Shown: positions 11,014 to 22,379 of the stretch, piece by piece
How positions within the stretch are numbered: position 1 is the stretch's first letter
Layout: each line of letters starts with the position of its first letter
Origin: Kingdonia uniflora
Lineage: Eukaryota > Streptophyta > Magnoliopsida > Ranunculales > Circaeasteraceae
Assembly: GCA_014058105.1 (NCBI GenBank)
Contig: JACGCM010002435.1
Location: forward strand, 2,728,001 to 2,792,000
Direction: 5' to 3'
Length of the DNA stretch: 64,000 nucleotides
Notes under the pieces: model-generated
The model's database searches: none
Told to the model about the DNA's origin: nothing
Seen by the model: only the letters and a program-made list of their open reading frames with translations
Position numbers and translations under genes: made by a program

Positions 11014-11021
11014 CCCTAAAC

Positions 11022-11664
11022 CGGACCTAAAATAACTAGTACACCCTGTTATGCATTTTTTTCAAGTAGGTAGGGGCCCACAAGTCAGGAATACAGCCTA
11101 CAACAGTCAACTCAACGCATGTGCTGACCTTGAAAATATTAATGACCTTAGGAGTTCAACTGCACAACACATACGGCCACAACAGTCGACCCTATTATAA
11201 TCGAAGCCCAGAGAATTTTTATCCTTGTGATTCGTGTAAAGTCTTTTTCCTTCGATTTACTTCCACAACATTTGAAGATCACAAAATCCCATCATTGTGA
11301 TTCATGTTACATCTTTTCTTCTGGACTTACAAGAATCCTATCATTTTTCATTCGTAGTATATCTTTTTTATTCGACCTCCGTCCATAACCATTGAACGCC
11401 AGATTTGTACTATCGCTTTATTCCATTTTATGCCTTTTTCCATTCGATTTCCTTAGATGACCTTTGAAGGTTGGAGATTCTAATCATTTCAGATTAAGTC
11501 TTTTTCTTCATCCAACTTTCAAAATATTTACGTTATAAACTTCGAATATAGATGAAATAAGCTTTGAATAAAGATTAAATACAACATAAGTCTTTTCATT
11601 CAATTTCAAAAAAAATAAAAAAGCAACAACAAGCATATAATAAAAAGAAACTAAAGGATGTACA
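11022..11664. other. Non-coding family II internal sequence
   Basis: AT-rich sequence with several repeats of a ttcgattt/tgaag pattern (for example ttccttcgatttacttcc and ttcgacctccg). No gene or RNA is recognised. It lies between the hAT insertion and the short antisense ORF. Confidence 0.4.
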
Positions 11665-11992
11665 TCAGTTATAGCCAGGGAAACCCTTCGAGCGCCCTAA
11701 CCTGCTACTACTAACAGCCATATAATTTTCCTCCACCGATAGCTTTGCCAGTTCTCTCAATGCAGCGGCCCTTTCAGCGGCAGTTAGAAGATGTTGCTTA
11801 AATATCACCCACCAGAAACCAAATGATTCTGCCTCATCTCGCTTCCTGTCGGTAAGTTTGCCTATTTGAAGGCCAATTACCTCTGGGAGCTGCGCCTTCA
11901 GGCCCATGCGGCCAAAGTACTTTCGCGTCAACTCTGCCACCTTGGCAACAATCCTGGCCTCCACTGTTCTTGTTGACTTTGAGACTGAGTTT
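11665..11992 (-). pseudogene. Short antisense ORF next to the 3' LTR (family II, ORF1)
   Basis: The minus strand has an ATG at 11992 (MKTQSQSQ) and, after a one-base frame change, a frame ending at 11665 that includes VEARIVAKVAELTRKYFGRMG and AESFGFWWVIF. Element C encodes a related product at 40975-41178 with the same MKT start, a similar Arg/Glu helix and ESFTFWWMMF. The protein is about 105 residues, basic-acidic and probably helical, with no recognised domain. A TATA-like motif lies about 110 bases upstream. It is the first of two antisense units in these elements. Confidence 0.55.
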
Positions 11993-12070
11993 TCATCTTA
12001 CTGCGCGAAGGTAAAAGAGTCGTCGAAGAAAGGAGTTTAGCAGAGCAATATCAATAAGTCATGAAAATTT

Positions 12071-12106
12071 GTTCCCCTCTCCCCATCCCAATCCTTTGTA
12101 TATGAG
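12071..12106 (-). promoter_or_regulatory. TATA-like motif and G-rich tract upstream of antisense ORF1
   Basis: On the minus strand a CATATACAAAGG box is followed by ttgggatggggagagggg. Comparable arrangements precede the same short ORF in element B (25890-25910, CTATATGCGG then tatggggaaggg) and element C (41245-41263, TATAAATAGGG then ttggaggggt). Conservation in three copies supports an antisense promoter. Confidence 0.45.
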
Positions 12107-12262
12107 AATAAAAGATCATTAATAATGCCATATTAAAGATAATCAGTCAATAATGATCTCGGTAACTGGCGCATTCATAGCGGTTAAACTTCAAAATTCC
12201 CATGTATATAACTTCTCAGCTAGATACCCTCGACCGGTGGATACTCAATCTTTTTCAAGGTT

Positions 12263-12280
12263 CCAGCTGAGAGGGGGCTT
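12263..12280 (+). other. Polypurine tract before the family II LTR
   Basis: ccagctgagagggggctt directly precedes the LTR start. Element C has ccagctgagagggggcgaa at the same place (41413-41431). The near identity fixes the LTR start at 12281. Confidence 0.75.
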
Positions 12281-13469
12281 TGTAGTAGCCTGCTCGCATT
12301 CTTCGAGGATAGACAAGATACTCAAAGGCTCCTGAGCAGCTCAAAGCCTACCGTACTTACAAATCCATCAGAACCACATCAAACCTACCCTCATGTCCAC
12401 TAAAGCTTTAACCACCGCTTTGACCCAGCTCAACACCTGGTCAAAGGCAAACAACTCAACAGACAACTCTGGTAGAGTCGACTTCAGTACAAGACAACTA
12501 TAAAGATGAATATACTTATTGTAGGGACTTATCTCTCGATCTCACTCATAATCGAGCTCACGCAGCTCGATCTACCTCCATCTCAGGCTCACGCATTTTT
12601 TGCATTTAAACACTCCAGTCAATATTCTAACCAACCCTACGAACTACTCAAGAACGTGAGTTGAGCTAAACCTAGAAAACATTATCCAGTCAATGACACC
12701 TGTCTCCCGCAAACTCGTCATTTATTCAGTCAACCGCCACTAACCACATTATTTGGAAAACGTGTTCTAGCACGATGAAGAGTTGTAGAGAAGCCTATAT
12801 AAAGAAAAAGTTCCAAAAAAGACAGGGACCAGAAAAATTACTCAAAACTTCTTATTTACAAGATCAAAAGTATTTTTATATTTAGAAATCACTTCTAATA
12901 CAGATATCCACTCCAAGCAATAAAGATACTTTTACAAAAATCCTTCATATGAGGTCGTGGTTTTTTACCTGTTCAGAGGTTTTCCACGCTAAAAGCACCT
13001 ATTTTCATTTCTTACTTTCTAGTAGAAAATTGTTACAGGTTCATTGGTGTGATAGTTAATTTCTAATCATATCGAGCTTACGGAATTTGGCCATTACACT
13101 TGTAATTCAACCTCTCTATAGTAAAATCACCTTTCATATCTTCTATAAATAGGAGAGGAGAGCTACGATATAGAGGCAGAGATATTTCCCCCCACATACC
13201 CTAAAGAAGATCTGACAACCTTCGAGTATCATCTAATGCTTGAAGATTCAGTCTACCCAAACCTTTATTTGTAATTTTATCCATTAATATAATCTTAACT
13301 TAAAAACCCTCCTTAGATGTCGTGGAGCAATCCCATTCTAGGACTCCACACAAGTGTTTATTATAAGATTACTTTGTTTCTGCTAAACATGCTTGTTGGA
13401 ACCCCTAGGCGAGTAATAATTTAGTGGTGCAAGAGTTTAATCTCCCCTCTACGAGATTACGGCCCTACA
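12281..13469 (+). repeat. Family II 3' LTR, split by a solo LTR
   Basis: The left part (12281-12519) starts tgtagtagcctgctcgca, matching the element C LTR start tatagtagcctactcgca. The right part (13104-13469) matches the element C LTR from acatgtaatatgacctctcc through the TATA region (ctataaatagg), gtcgtggag and cccctctacgagattacg, ending ccctaca. Removing 12520-13098 plus one 5-bp duplicate gives a continuous LTR of about 0.6 kb. The base after the LTR begins LINE-flank sequence, so this is the right edge of the chimeric element. Confidence 0.8.
12520..13098 (+). repeat. Family I solo LTR inserted in a family II LTR
   Basis: It starts TGTAGGGACTTATCTCTCGA and ends ggaatttggccattaca, matching element B LTR ends and the LTR remnant at 1-183. 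Flanking 5-mers are cttat (12515-12519) and cttgt (13099-13103), a target duplication with one mismatch. A TATA-like ctatataaag lies near 12796. No internal sequence is attached on either side, which defines a solo LTR left by LTR-LTR recombination. Confidence 0.85.
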
Positions 13470-14083
13470 GGCTTGACACCACTTAGAATAAAGTTTAACA
13501 CGCATTTTGAAGAAATAATCAAAATACCATTTTTGGAATGTTCTTTACCATCATAGTGTTTCTCACTTCAAAGGTGACACCACTTGCAATGGCTAGGCGA
13601 TAGTCAAAATATCGCAACATAAAAATAATTTTCTACCCTCTGCTACTTGGAAAGAACCAGGAGAAGATGCAAAAATAATTTAATTTTTACTATTGGTAGT
13701 TTAAGTTTGGATATGCTATTACACTTGAGCATTCTTAACTTTATGACTAATATATTACTTATTGATGCAAATTATCTTCATGAAAACCTAAAAATTAAGA
13801 ATGAAATAATAAAATACGAAATTAGGGTTTAGAAATTTGCATTAATTTAATAACTGAAACTAATTAATTTTTCTCTCTATTTTTGCAAAGGCCAATTGGG
13901 ATTAGACAGCCCCCAAAACCAGCTATATAACAAAATTAACAAACATGTTACATCCTAATGACTTTCTTACCCCTAGTATCATCATCTATATGTTTACATA
14001 ACTTATTAGGAAAAGTGCTAGGGGTGTAAATCATACTACTAAACAAGTAAGTAGACCTGCTAGCAAATCTGTACAGTGGTTCA
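13470..14083 (-). pseudogene. LINE fragment: end of RNase H domain and 3' region
   Basis: The minus strand next to element B continues the LINE RNase H frame that breaks off at 44260. The first codons (14083 leftwards) supply the N-H-C-x-D-L-L-A part of the C-terminal RNase H motif. Further on lies FPNKLCKHIDDD..RGKKVIRM then a stop, a typical LINE ORF2 C-terminal layout. Beyond about 13960 it is AT-rich 3' untranslated sequence with no clear poly(T) at the left edge. Confidence 0.6.
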
Positions 14084-14598
14084 TGTAGGGAACTGTTTTT
14101 CGACCTACTCTAAACACGAACTTAACATAGGGACTTGTCCCTTGACCAATTCCAAACTCAAACTACCTCAATACCAGACTAACACATTATACACATGACA
14201 TAAACAATCAGTCAAAGACACATGTCTCCCACGAACTTACAGTTACACATTCAACTACCCTCTTCGCCATTTTCAGGAGGACGTGCCTCTACGCGATATC
14301 GAGCTGAGAGTAAGGTCTGTAAAAAGGATGATTTTCAAAGGAGAAATGATCAAGAATTTTAGATTACATGACCTAGATTTTCTAATTCAAGAGATCAAAA
14401 CTTGTAATCAAATATCAGCCTCAAGCAATAAAGTTACAGTTACTAAATCCACCAATAGAGGTCATGGTTTTCACCTATTCAAAGGTCTCCACGCTAATCA
14501 CCTGTATCAATCTTTTATTCTAATTCTTGTCATAGATATATTTGGTGTAAGAGCTAATTTTGAGCTATTTCGAGCTACTATGAAATTTGGCCATTATA
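14084..14598 (+). repeat. 5' LTR of element B
   Basis: Starts TGTAGGGA and ends ggccattata, where the 3' copy ends in the canonical attaca. The first about 85 bases hold a diverged duplication of the gggac.tg.ccctcgacc block. A TATA-like box reads tgtaaaaagg near 14314, against tataaaaagg in the 3' copy. It is about 70 bases longer than the 3' LTR, which lacks the segment around aacttacagttacacattc. Confidence 0.85.
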
Positions 14599-14618
14599 TT
14601 TGGCACCGTTTGTGGGAA
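14599..14618 (+). other. Primer binding site of element B
   Basis: tttggcaccgtttgtggg immediately follows the LTR end, equivalent to the sites at 184 and 34824. Confidence 0.7.
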
Positions 14619-14678
14619 AAAAAAACATTTTCCACGATATCCTAAGGCATACATTTACTCAACTATCTATTTTAAATC

Positions 14679-16256
14679 ATGGTCACTTCCAGGCAACCAG
14701 TAATAGGAGTCCAGCTTGATCTTTCAGCTGAACCAGATCATTTCGCCGAACTGCAGACAAACCTTCACGCTGTAATAGAAAAACGTAAAAAGCTCGAGTA
14801 TCAATTAGTCTTTAACTGTGAGCTCTGCGAAAAAGAACTTGTAGATGAGTGTCAAGCTCGTCAAACAACATTCAAGCGACATGAAGAATAGATGACGACA
14901 ATGAATACCACATTACAAGCTTTGCAGGATGCACAACAAGCTCCCCTTGCCAGAGATCGTGCTCAGATTATAGTAACCTCCCGAGTTTTTGCACGAGAAT
15001 GATTAGGACCTTGAGGAGAAACTTGCAAAGCCATTTCTAGAGGTCTTCATAACGAACCACAAGTTTTAATTCATTTGGGAAGAGAAGATCAATCTGATAT
15101 CCTTAGAGGTCCTCGACTTTTTAAGAGCCAATTGGAGTAATGACCTCATCCCAGGATACCAGTACGTGAACGCTTGAGCGAGGGTACCGGTACTCATAAT
15201 CCTCGACCAGCTCACCAAGACATTCAAGCACTACGTTAGTACGTTACACAATAACACATAGATCAACGTATCAAGGAGCTAATTGAAGCTCAAGGTCTTG
15301 GCAATAATGACGACTTCACCAAGTTGTAAGGTAGTCTGATTGCCAAAGAGTTATTTGATATGGAAGTACCACCAGGTTTCCATAGTCCCAAGATATATAA
15401 ATATAAAGGTACAGCCAAAAGAACATATTCAACAATTTCATGATTCACTAGGATTATATTCAAATCTAAACCATAATATGCCATCTGTTTACCACAAGTC
15501 TACAGGGAGAACCGCTACGATGGTTCCATTATCTACCTGAAGATTTCATCCTCACATTCGACCAACTGTAAAAGATTTTCGTCAAGACATATGCTCACAA
15601 TAAAGACAAGATAATTTATACTCTCTTTTTAGTCTTAAGCAGTCTCAAGGAGAGAAGCTCGTGGTCTTTGCAAAGAAATTTCTGGAGCTCACACGCAGAG
15701 TTGACAATCTTTATCAGAAAATAGCCGTTTTTGCGTTTACAAATGCGTTACAGATCGATTGCAAAGTAAAGGAACATATCTTCTTAAACAAACCCTCAAC
15801 CTTGGAAGACATGATTACCAAGGTCAATGGGTATGTTGACCTGGAAAGGATAATGACCAAAAGACATAAGTCTACTAAATCTGTCCTAACCACGAAAGGT
15901 CAAAATACATAGTACAACAGTGAACCGAAGGAGGATCAGGGTGATAAAAAATGTGCCAAAGCAAACACTGGCAAATCTTGAAAATGCAATTTATTACCCA
16001 AGCCAGTCCTCCCCAAGATGAATATCTAGATCTCATCAATTTTTCTAATGCTAGCAAATAACAAGTTTTATCGTATATCTCAACCGCTGGAACCAATTGA
16101 AGGTACACCATACTGCATACATCACAAGGTAAATCATCATGAAACTGGCAACTGTTATACTTTGCAAAGGTTGCTAGAATATATTTTCAAAGATGGGATA
16201 ATGCACGAGTACATTGTCGACCTGAAAGGATGCAAAAATAAAAACTTCAAGATGTA
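14679..16256 (+). pseudogene. gag: gag of element B (decayed)
   Basis: Starts MVTSRQPVIGVQLDLSAEPD with a Glu/Lys-rich helix, then passes through several frames. Recognisable capsid pieces include PKSYLIWKYHQVSIVPRYINI region remains and KFLELTRRVDNLYQKIA..., then PSTLEDMITKVNGYVDLER, which parallels TRRD-like gag of element C (EEMLSKVNGYIDLERL at about 36020). A Cys/His block YCIHHKVNHHETGNC near 16110 is the usual plant Ty3 'HxxxGHxTxxC'-type knuckle in degenerate form. At least five stops or frameshifts break it. Confidence 0.7.
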
Positions 16257-16419
16257 GGTCAAAGTAGTTTAAGTTGAAGATCAAGCTAAGGAAAAACACT
16301 TATATCATATGTATCACAACAGCATGGTCGGGATCAATCAAATCCACAGCTCTACTAGATTCAAATGATGGAGGTTAACGGAGTACTGCGATCTCACCAC
16401 TTAAGATAAAGAAGCTAAA

Positions 16420-16980
16420 TTCCTTCCTGAATTGAGCAATCGACTACTTAGGATTTCATTCGATAATTACGATATCAATCACGTCAAGTTTCCTCATCAT
16501 GACGTTCTGGTTATCATACAGAAGATAATGAAGTTCGTAATGAATACCATGATGATTGATACTGGTAGCGGTATCAAAATTCTCTTTCAAAGTTTAATTA
16601 AGCAAATGGGACACGCCGATCAAGTTATTCCAAGCGACATCGATATCAGTGGCTTTAATGGCTCTAAGGAAGAATAAGCAGGCAAGATCATCCTACCCAT
16701 CACCATTGGAATTACCACAATCGATGTCGTATTCTACATCATCAATGCCAAATCTCGTTCTTTATGGATTATGGTCCGTTGCTGGATTTACAACATGGAA
16801 GCAATCACTTCCACTTACCATCAAACACTTCGTTTAAAGCAAAATGGCGGCATCTATGAATTCAAAGGCAGTTACGAGCTTGCAAAAATACCATTTTTTC
16901 TATTCTCGATACATCCGACAGATTTGTTGTATAACAATTACAAAAAGCTGGTCACCCCGATGACCAACCTTCAATAGAAA
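16420..16980 (+). pseudogene. Protease region of element B
   Basis: ISFDNYDINHVKFPHHDVLVI precedes MMIDTGSGIKILF, the catalytic D-T-G-S with its following hydrophobic stretch, then DIDISGFNGS. The frame changes near 16670 and then runs into stops. Catalytic Asp is retained, unlike in element C. Between here and RT (about 16980-17120) the frame is broken and nothing else is recognised. Confidence 0.7.
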
Positions 16981-17109
16981 AACCTATAGAGTACATAGAC
17001 ATCGATGGACATAGTCGAGGAACTTATATTGGTACCAAGCTGGTCCAGCACGAAAAGGAGGCTCTTATTTACTTCTTACGAATGAATATAGACATCTTCG
17101 CTTAGACCT

Positions 17110-17880
17110 TGAATGAAATGCCCGGGGTCGACCCAGCCAAGGCATGTTATAGATTGAACATTAACAATAATACCACGTTAGTCAAACAGAAATAGAGAGG
17201 ACTATCACCTTGCCTTCGAGATGAAGTCAACAATGAAATCAATAAATTGATCAATGTCAGGTTCATTCGAGAAGCTAAGTACGCGGATTGGATTTCCAAC
17301 ATAGTCCCAGTTCCAAAGAAGAAGGGGAAGGTCCGAGTTTGCGTGGATTTCACATATCTAAACAAACACACTCCAAATGATAGTTTTCCTCTTTTAATCA
17401 TTCATCAAATTCTCGATTCAACGGTAGGACACGAGCTCTTATCTATAATAGATGCTACTTCCGGATACAATCAAATACCTCTTTTAGATGATGATCAGGA
17501 TAAGACCACTTTCATCACTGAAAGAGGACTCTATTGTTACAAAGTCATTCCTTTCAGACTGAGGGACACAAGAATGACTTATCAAAAGTTAATGACAATA
17601 ATGTTCAAAGCACACTTGGGGGAAATCGTTGAAGTGTACATTGATGATCTACTCTGGAAAAGCTTACAATCAAAGGACCATATTACCGATCTCGTTATGG
17701 TCTTCCACATTTTATACTCATACAGGACTAGGCTCAACCCTGATAAATGTCAATTCGGAGTATACTCAAGGAAGTTCCTAGGACATCTCATCAATTAGAA
17801 GGGGATTGAAGTTGACCCAGATAAAATTTGAGTTCTCCTCAATATGCCATCTCCAAAAACAAATAAAGACGTCCAGAAGC
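17110..17880 (+). pseudogene. pol: Reverse transcriptase of element B
   Basis: The 183-codon open stretch 17247-17798 covers the RT core: FIREAKYADWISNIVPVPKK, RVCVDFTYLNKHTPNDSFPL, a DATSGYNQI block and VYIDDLLWKS, the Y-I-D-D catalytic motif. It continues as GVYSRKFLGHLIN, stop, then KGIEVDPDKI and KDVQKLAGKI (thumb). These are the standard Ty3/gypsy RT landmarks in order. The stop at about 17796 and frame changes after 17830 mark decay. Confidence 0.85.
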
Positions 17881-17899
17881 TCGCTGGCAAGATCACCGC

Positions 17900-18995
17900 T
17901 ATCAATCCATTCGTCCCTAAGTCCTCATATCGATGCTGGTGACTATTCTTATTACTCCGAGGATGTACCAAATGAGAAAAGGTTCATCCCAACAAAGAGA
18001 TCGGGTGGACAGAAGAATACGAAGTAGCTTTTCATGAACTCATAACATATCTGGGGAAGTCTTACATCATGAGCACCCTGATAGATAATGAGGAACTGGT
18101 CATCTACCTCGCAGTTACATAAAAAATTCTATTAGCTCAGTCCTTATTCGACTTGAGGGAAAGGTCGAAAAACTAGCATATTTCATTAGTAAAACCCTCT
18201 CTTTAGCATAAACGAGGTATTCTCAGATCGAGCGACTCCTTCTAACTCTGATTTATACTTCACAAAAGCTCAAGCACTACATCCAGGCTCACCCAGTCAA
18301 GGTTATGACAAACTATCCACTCCGGGAAGTTTTATCTAAGAAAGAAAAGTCATAAAGAGTACAACAATGGTCTGTCAGTTTGGGAGAACATGATATCAAA
18401 TTCGAATAACACCATTCCAAAAAAGGTTAAGTAGTTGCCGATTTTCTAGCAGATTTTCCTGTCAAAGATCCAGATTGGGAGGAGCACGACCCTGACCTCA
18501 CAGTAGAAATAACAAAAGATCTACCTACCAAACCATTTGACAAATGAGCCAAATAGATTACAAGGAAAGGATGAAGACTTCTTACAAATGGCTTAGCAGG
18601 ACTCGTAGGGTTAGGAATTGGAATCACACTGATTACCCCATCCAATGACAGAATCTAAAAATTAATCCGCTTAGATTTTGAAGTCACAAATAATATCACT
18701 GAGTATGAAGCTTTGATTCGTGGGCTCGATTTAGGGCTCGAGCTCGGCGTTCTCAAGCTATCAGTATATACATATTTATTACTAACCGTTCACTATTACT
18801 CTGAAAAGTATAAGATGAATGACAAAAATGGCCAACTATGTAGCCCTTGTTGCTGATAAAATAAGCAGATTTGCGAAAGCTACTCTCAACTATTTATTAC
18901 GAGGAGAGAACAGACGTGCCAATTCCATAGCTTACTTAGCTAGGGTCTTGGGTATAGAAGCACCATACCTTCAAATCGAAGTGATATCAACCCCT
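17900..18995 (+). pseudogene. Two RNase H domains of element B
   Basis: The first RNase H ends with MTNYPLREVLSKKEKS near 18306, QQWSVSLGEHDIKF and VADFLADFPV near 18440-18460. The second contains LLTNGLAG, NNITEYEALIRGLD and RRANSIAYLARVLG near 18910-18950. In the second domain the catalytic Asp of the TDG motif is Asn here (TNG), while the left copy at 823 keeps Asp. Many stops interrupt both domains. Confidence 0.75.
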
Positions 18996-19046
18996 AGCAT
19001 TGATTTCCACTTTGTATAATCGATTAACATTGGGGGCAATGAAAAA

Positions 19047-20285
19047 ATGGACCATGATTGGAGGAAACTTTTTATCGCCTATCTCGGCCCGAAGAACGAT
19101 TGTGACGGACCCTTCCCAGCCAATCCAAAAGAGCGTCGTCAGTTGATCAAAATTTTGAAGTGCTATACAGTTCAGGAAACCTGTTTATCCCAAAGATCAG
19201 TAACAAAGCCTTATCTCAAGTGCCTCTCCAAGCTACAAGTCGATGGAATGCCCAAAGATTTACATGAAGGAACTTGTGGCTCCCATGCCGAATGTCGATC
19301 ACTTACAAACAGAGTAATTGCATAAGGAGTATTCTGGCCTGAAATGTACAACCAAGCGGAAGAGTACTCATGTAGATGTGACACATGTCAAAGACATAGA
19401 CACCTGATATGAGCACCTGCACTTGAGCTTCATGTGAGCAAGGTCTTCTGGTCTTTCACGCAATGGGCACTCGATCTCGTAGGAGAATTTCCCAATACTC
19501 ATGGCCATATATTACTTTACAAAATGAGTGGAAGCAGTTCCTCTTTGTCAAACTAGAGAAGAAGAGGCCATCTCTTTTATCTGGGAACATATTATCACAA
19601 GGTTTAAATGCCCCCATCTGATTCGTATCGATAGCGGCCGCAATTCATTGGATAAAAGGTCGTGGCTTTCCTCAACAAACACAACATCATTTATTCCCCA
19701 TCCAATCCATACTACCCCCAAGGAAACGGCCAGACCGAAATCACTAACATAACAATAGTAGATAGAATCAAGAAGAGACTTCAATTGCAAAAGAAAAGAA
19801 ATTAGATAGGGGAGCTGCCTCACGTCTTATGGGCATACAGTACTACACTAAGACAATCAACTGGGTGTTCCTCCTTCCTCCTGGCTTATGGAACAGAGGC
19901 CATCATTTTAATAGAATGCCACCATCTTGTCAAAGATTATGAGCTTACAGACGAAGAGAATGAGTTCGAGCTAACCTGTAATTTGAACTGGATCAATAAG
20001 ACCCGAGATTGGGCTATTGCCAACCTGGGTTGATATCATCATATGTAAGCCAACTCATACAGCAGAAGAGTCCGAGGCCATGAGTTCCAAATCAACGATC
20101 TAGTCCTCAAAAAAATCCTGAAGAGCAGAAAAAAGTTAAATGCTGGAAAGCTTGTAGAAAATTGGGAAGGCCCTTTCCTCATTGTTGGTCGCACTAGCCT
20201 TGGGTCATATTACCTCATAATAGAGAAAGGCATTCGAATCCCAAATCCTTGGAACACTAGAAGATTAAAATGATATTATCGCTAA
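19047..20285 (+). pseudogene. Integrase of element B
   Basis: Zinc finger DLHEGTCGSHAECRSL...CDTCQRHR is near 19258-19395 with both Cys retained. The core follows with WALDLVGEFPNTH, a broken second Asp block, and NGQTEITNI near 19728. The C-terminus has ELTDEENEFELTCNLNW, NWEGPFLIVGRTSLGSYYL and ends PNPWNTRRLK near 20270. It parallels 1484-2545 residue for residue in many stretches, and shows that the left copy's TGA at 2450 replaces an Arg codon. Confidence 0.85.
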
Positions 20286-20442
20286 ATCTCTAGTTCTCCA
20301 TTACAGATTATTATATTCTCGTTCTTTACATTCTAAAAGTGAGATTTCAATCTCCAACAGTGTGTATATTCTTTTCTACTAAATGAAAACTTCAAAGTTT
20401 TTTCCCACATTACTCTCTACAGCCATGTAGACTCTACTTAAT

Positions 20443-20665
20443 CTCAAAGATTAAAGCATAGGTAATACTAGCTTTCAATCGATCCATTTATACATATATC
20501 CAAGATTAAAGCAAATGTAAATCTAGCTTTTATTTGATCCATCTATACATATATCAACAATTAAAATAAAGGTAATACTTGTTTTCAATAAATGATCTCT
20601 ACAATCTCTAAGACACAAGATAAAGTAAAGGTAAAGCTAGTTTTCATCTCTCTACATGTCTGCAA
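20443..20665 (+). repeat. About 57-bp degenerate tandem repeats downstream of integrase
   Basis: Four diverged units with agattaaagca...ggtaatactagctttcaat..atccat.tatacatatat begin near 20445, 20500, 20556 and 20612. They occupy the same site as the 155-bp array in the left element but share no obvious sequence with it, apart from a taat(a)ctag word. Confidence 0.7.
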
Positions 20666-20999
20666 TACATAATCCACATGTCACTTTTACAGGTTTTTCT
20701 TTTGGGATGTCAGCTGCGGTTTGCCTTATATAGAAGGTCGTGCAGCCATAAACTCTGAAGCTCGAGCATATACAACATTTCTTCCTCGCTCTACCTACTC
20801 TATAGTAGTTGAGCCTAAATTGGTCTCCATGGAGTTTAGACAATTACCTCGATAAATTTCAACTTTACAGATACAACCTTTCAACACTAGAAAGTCATGT
20901 AAGGTATCTCGTTCGAGCTCAAGCCTCATTACTTTTTACACAAAATAGGCAATGAGCGCCATTATTTTCCTCGAGTGCACCTCATCCTATTTTGGTCAG

Positions 21000-22050
21000 G
21001 CATGTCTAACTCAGCAAATTGCGCTTTTAGCCTCTTGTGATGTTTATCCAACTTCGCGTAATGGGAGTCTGCCCGCTCTAAACGGTGCTCTAAGCCTAAT
21101 ATGACCTCATTCAAATTTGATATCAACCCAGTCGCTTGTTCCTGCTCAGCTTAATTTTTTGCTCTTAGCTCCTCCACTTCAACACGTAGTGCCCCCAACT
21201 CCACCTCATTTACATCATATCCCCCGACACATGCTTTCTTCAATAACTCATCCTTCCTCTTAATAACTTTATTTAATTCTTTCTTTTTGCGGAGTAAAAC
21301 CTCTAACCTATCACCACTATCTCTAGTTTGCTCATTAGCTTTCCTAACGGCAGCAACAACGCAAACCAGTTCTGCCTCCAACTCTTTAATTCGAGCTAAT
21401 ATTTTAACCACATCACCATTGGCAGTCGTGACCTCGGGATCATTCTTTTTCTTTTTTGACCGCTCTCCAGTCTCGACTTTCTTACCATGCGATCTAGCCA
21501 AGCCCGCCTTCAACTTCGCAATTCGCTAATTTAGTTTGTCACATTGATTTTGGGTGATCCAAAGGTCAAGATCTTTACTTTACATGGCCTCACTCAGCTG
21601 CTCCACCACACTTTTGGAACTCACTAAATTAGCTCGCGGCTTCACAAGTTCGCTTTCCTTCCAAACCACTTGACCCTTTAAACTATCCACATCATCACGC
21701 ACCTCTTTAGCTTCCACCTCTAACATTCTGATGCGATATTGCGCGACATCCGCATCTCTACCTTTCGCCCCCAACATTTTTGCATTGCTCTTTAATGCTA
21801 CGACCTCATTCTTAACTTTAACGAGCTCCCCCTGTAGTTTTTCTTTTATAGTATCTCTACTCTTGATCTGTTGGGTCAGTTCATTCACAGTCTTCTCAAC
21901 TTGTATAAGCCTGATCTCCAACTTGATATACTGATCCGCACTATATTCGCATGCCTCTTTCATCTTTTCAAAATCGAGCTTAAACCCATAATTCTATTCC
22001 ATAGCATATTCTTCACTAGCTCGAACAACTTCTAGCTCGGCCTGCATAAA
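21000..22050 (-). pseudogene. Antisense coiled-coil last exon of element B
   Basis: Frames at 21580-21963 and 21151-21513 read continuously as coiled coil across a few stops: EACEYSADQYIKLEIRLIQ, VEKTVNELTQQIKSRD, AQYRIRMLEVEAKEV, then ARIKELEAELVCVVAAVRKA and ELGALRVEVEELRAKN. It aligns with the 3776-5101 frame of the left element. A stop near 21577 and one at 21150 break it. A basic stretch KKVETGERSKKKKN at about 21450 could be a second nuclear signal. Confidence 0.65.
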
Positions 22051-22379
22051 CAGCTCGATTAAACATTACTCTACAGATACAGTCAATAAACTACAATTTG
22101 ATGTACACATATCTAGCAGAGTTCTATTTTTCACAAGCCAACAAAACGAGAAGGTACTTACCCCTAAAACTACAAAGTTATCTTGCATTGATGGCCTTAC
22201 TATCTACATTTCCTTGTATTTTAAGGTACACATTTTCTACGTTCTCATTCTATAGCATTCTAACACGATCTAATTCTTGGATTACTTTCGATAAGCCTGA
22301 TTTTATTTTTATCTGCCCTCTAACATTCCCTAATGCAAGCGCTAGAGATATAAAATGAGCAAGTTATAAATTTTGAGAT

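Noticed and set aside
12281..12519. LTR start of the left element at 12520 rather than 12281
   Set aside because: First reading took 12520-13098 as the 3' LTR of the left element; the flanking halves join as a family II LTR and the TSD shows a solo LTR.
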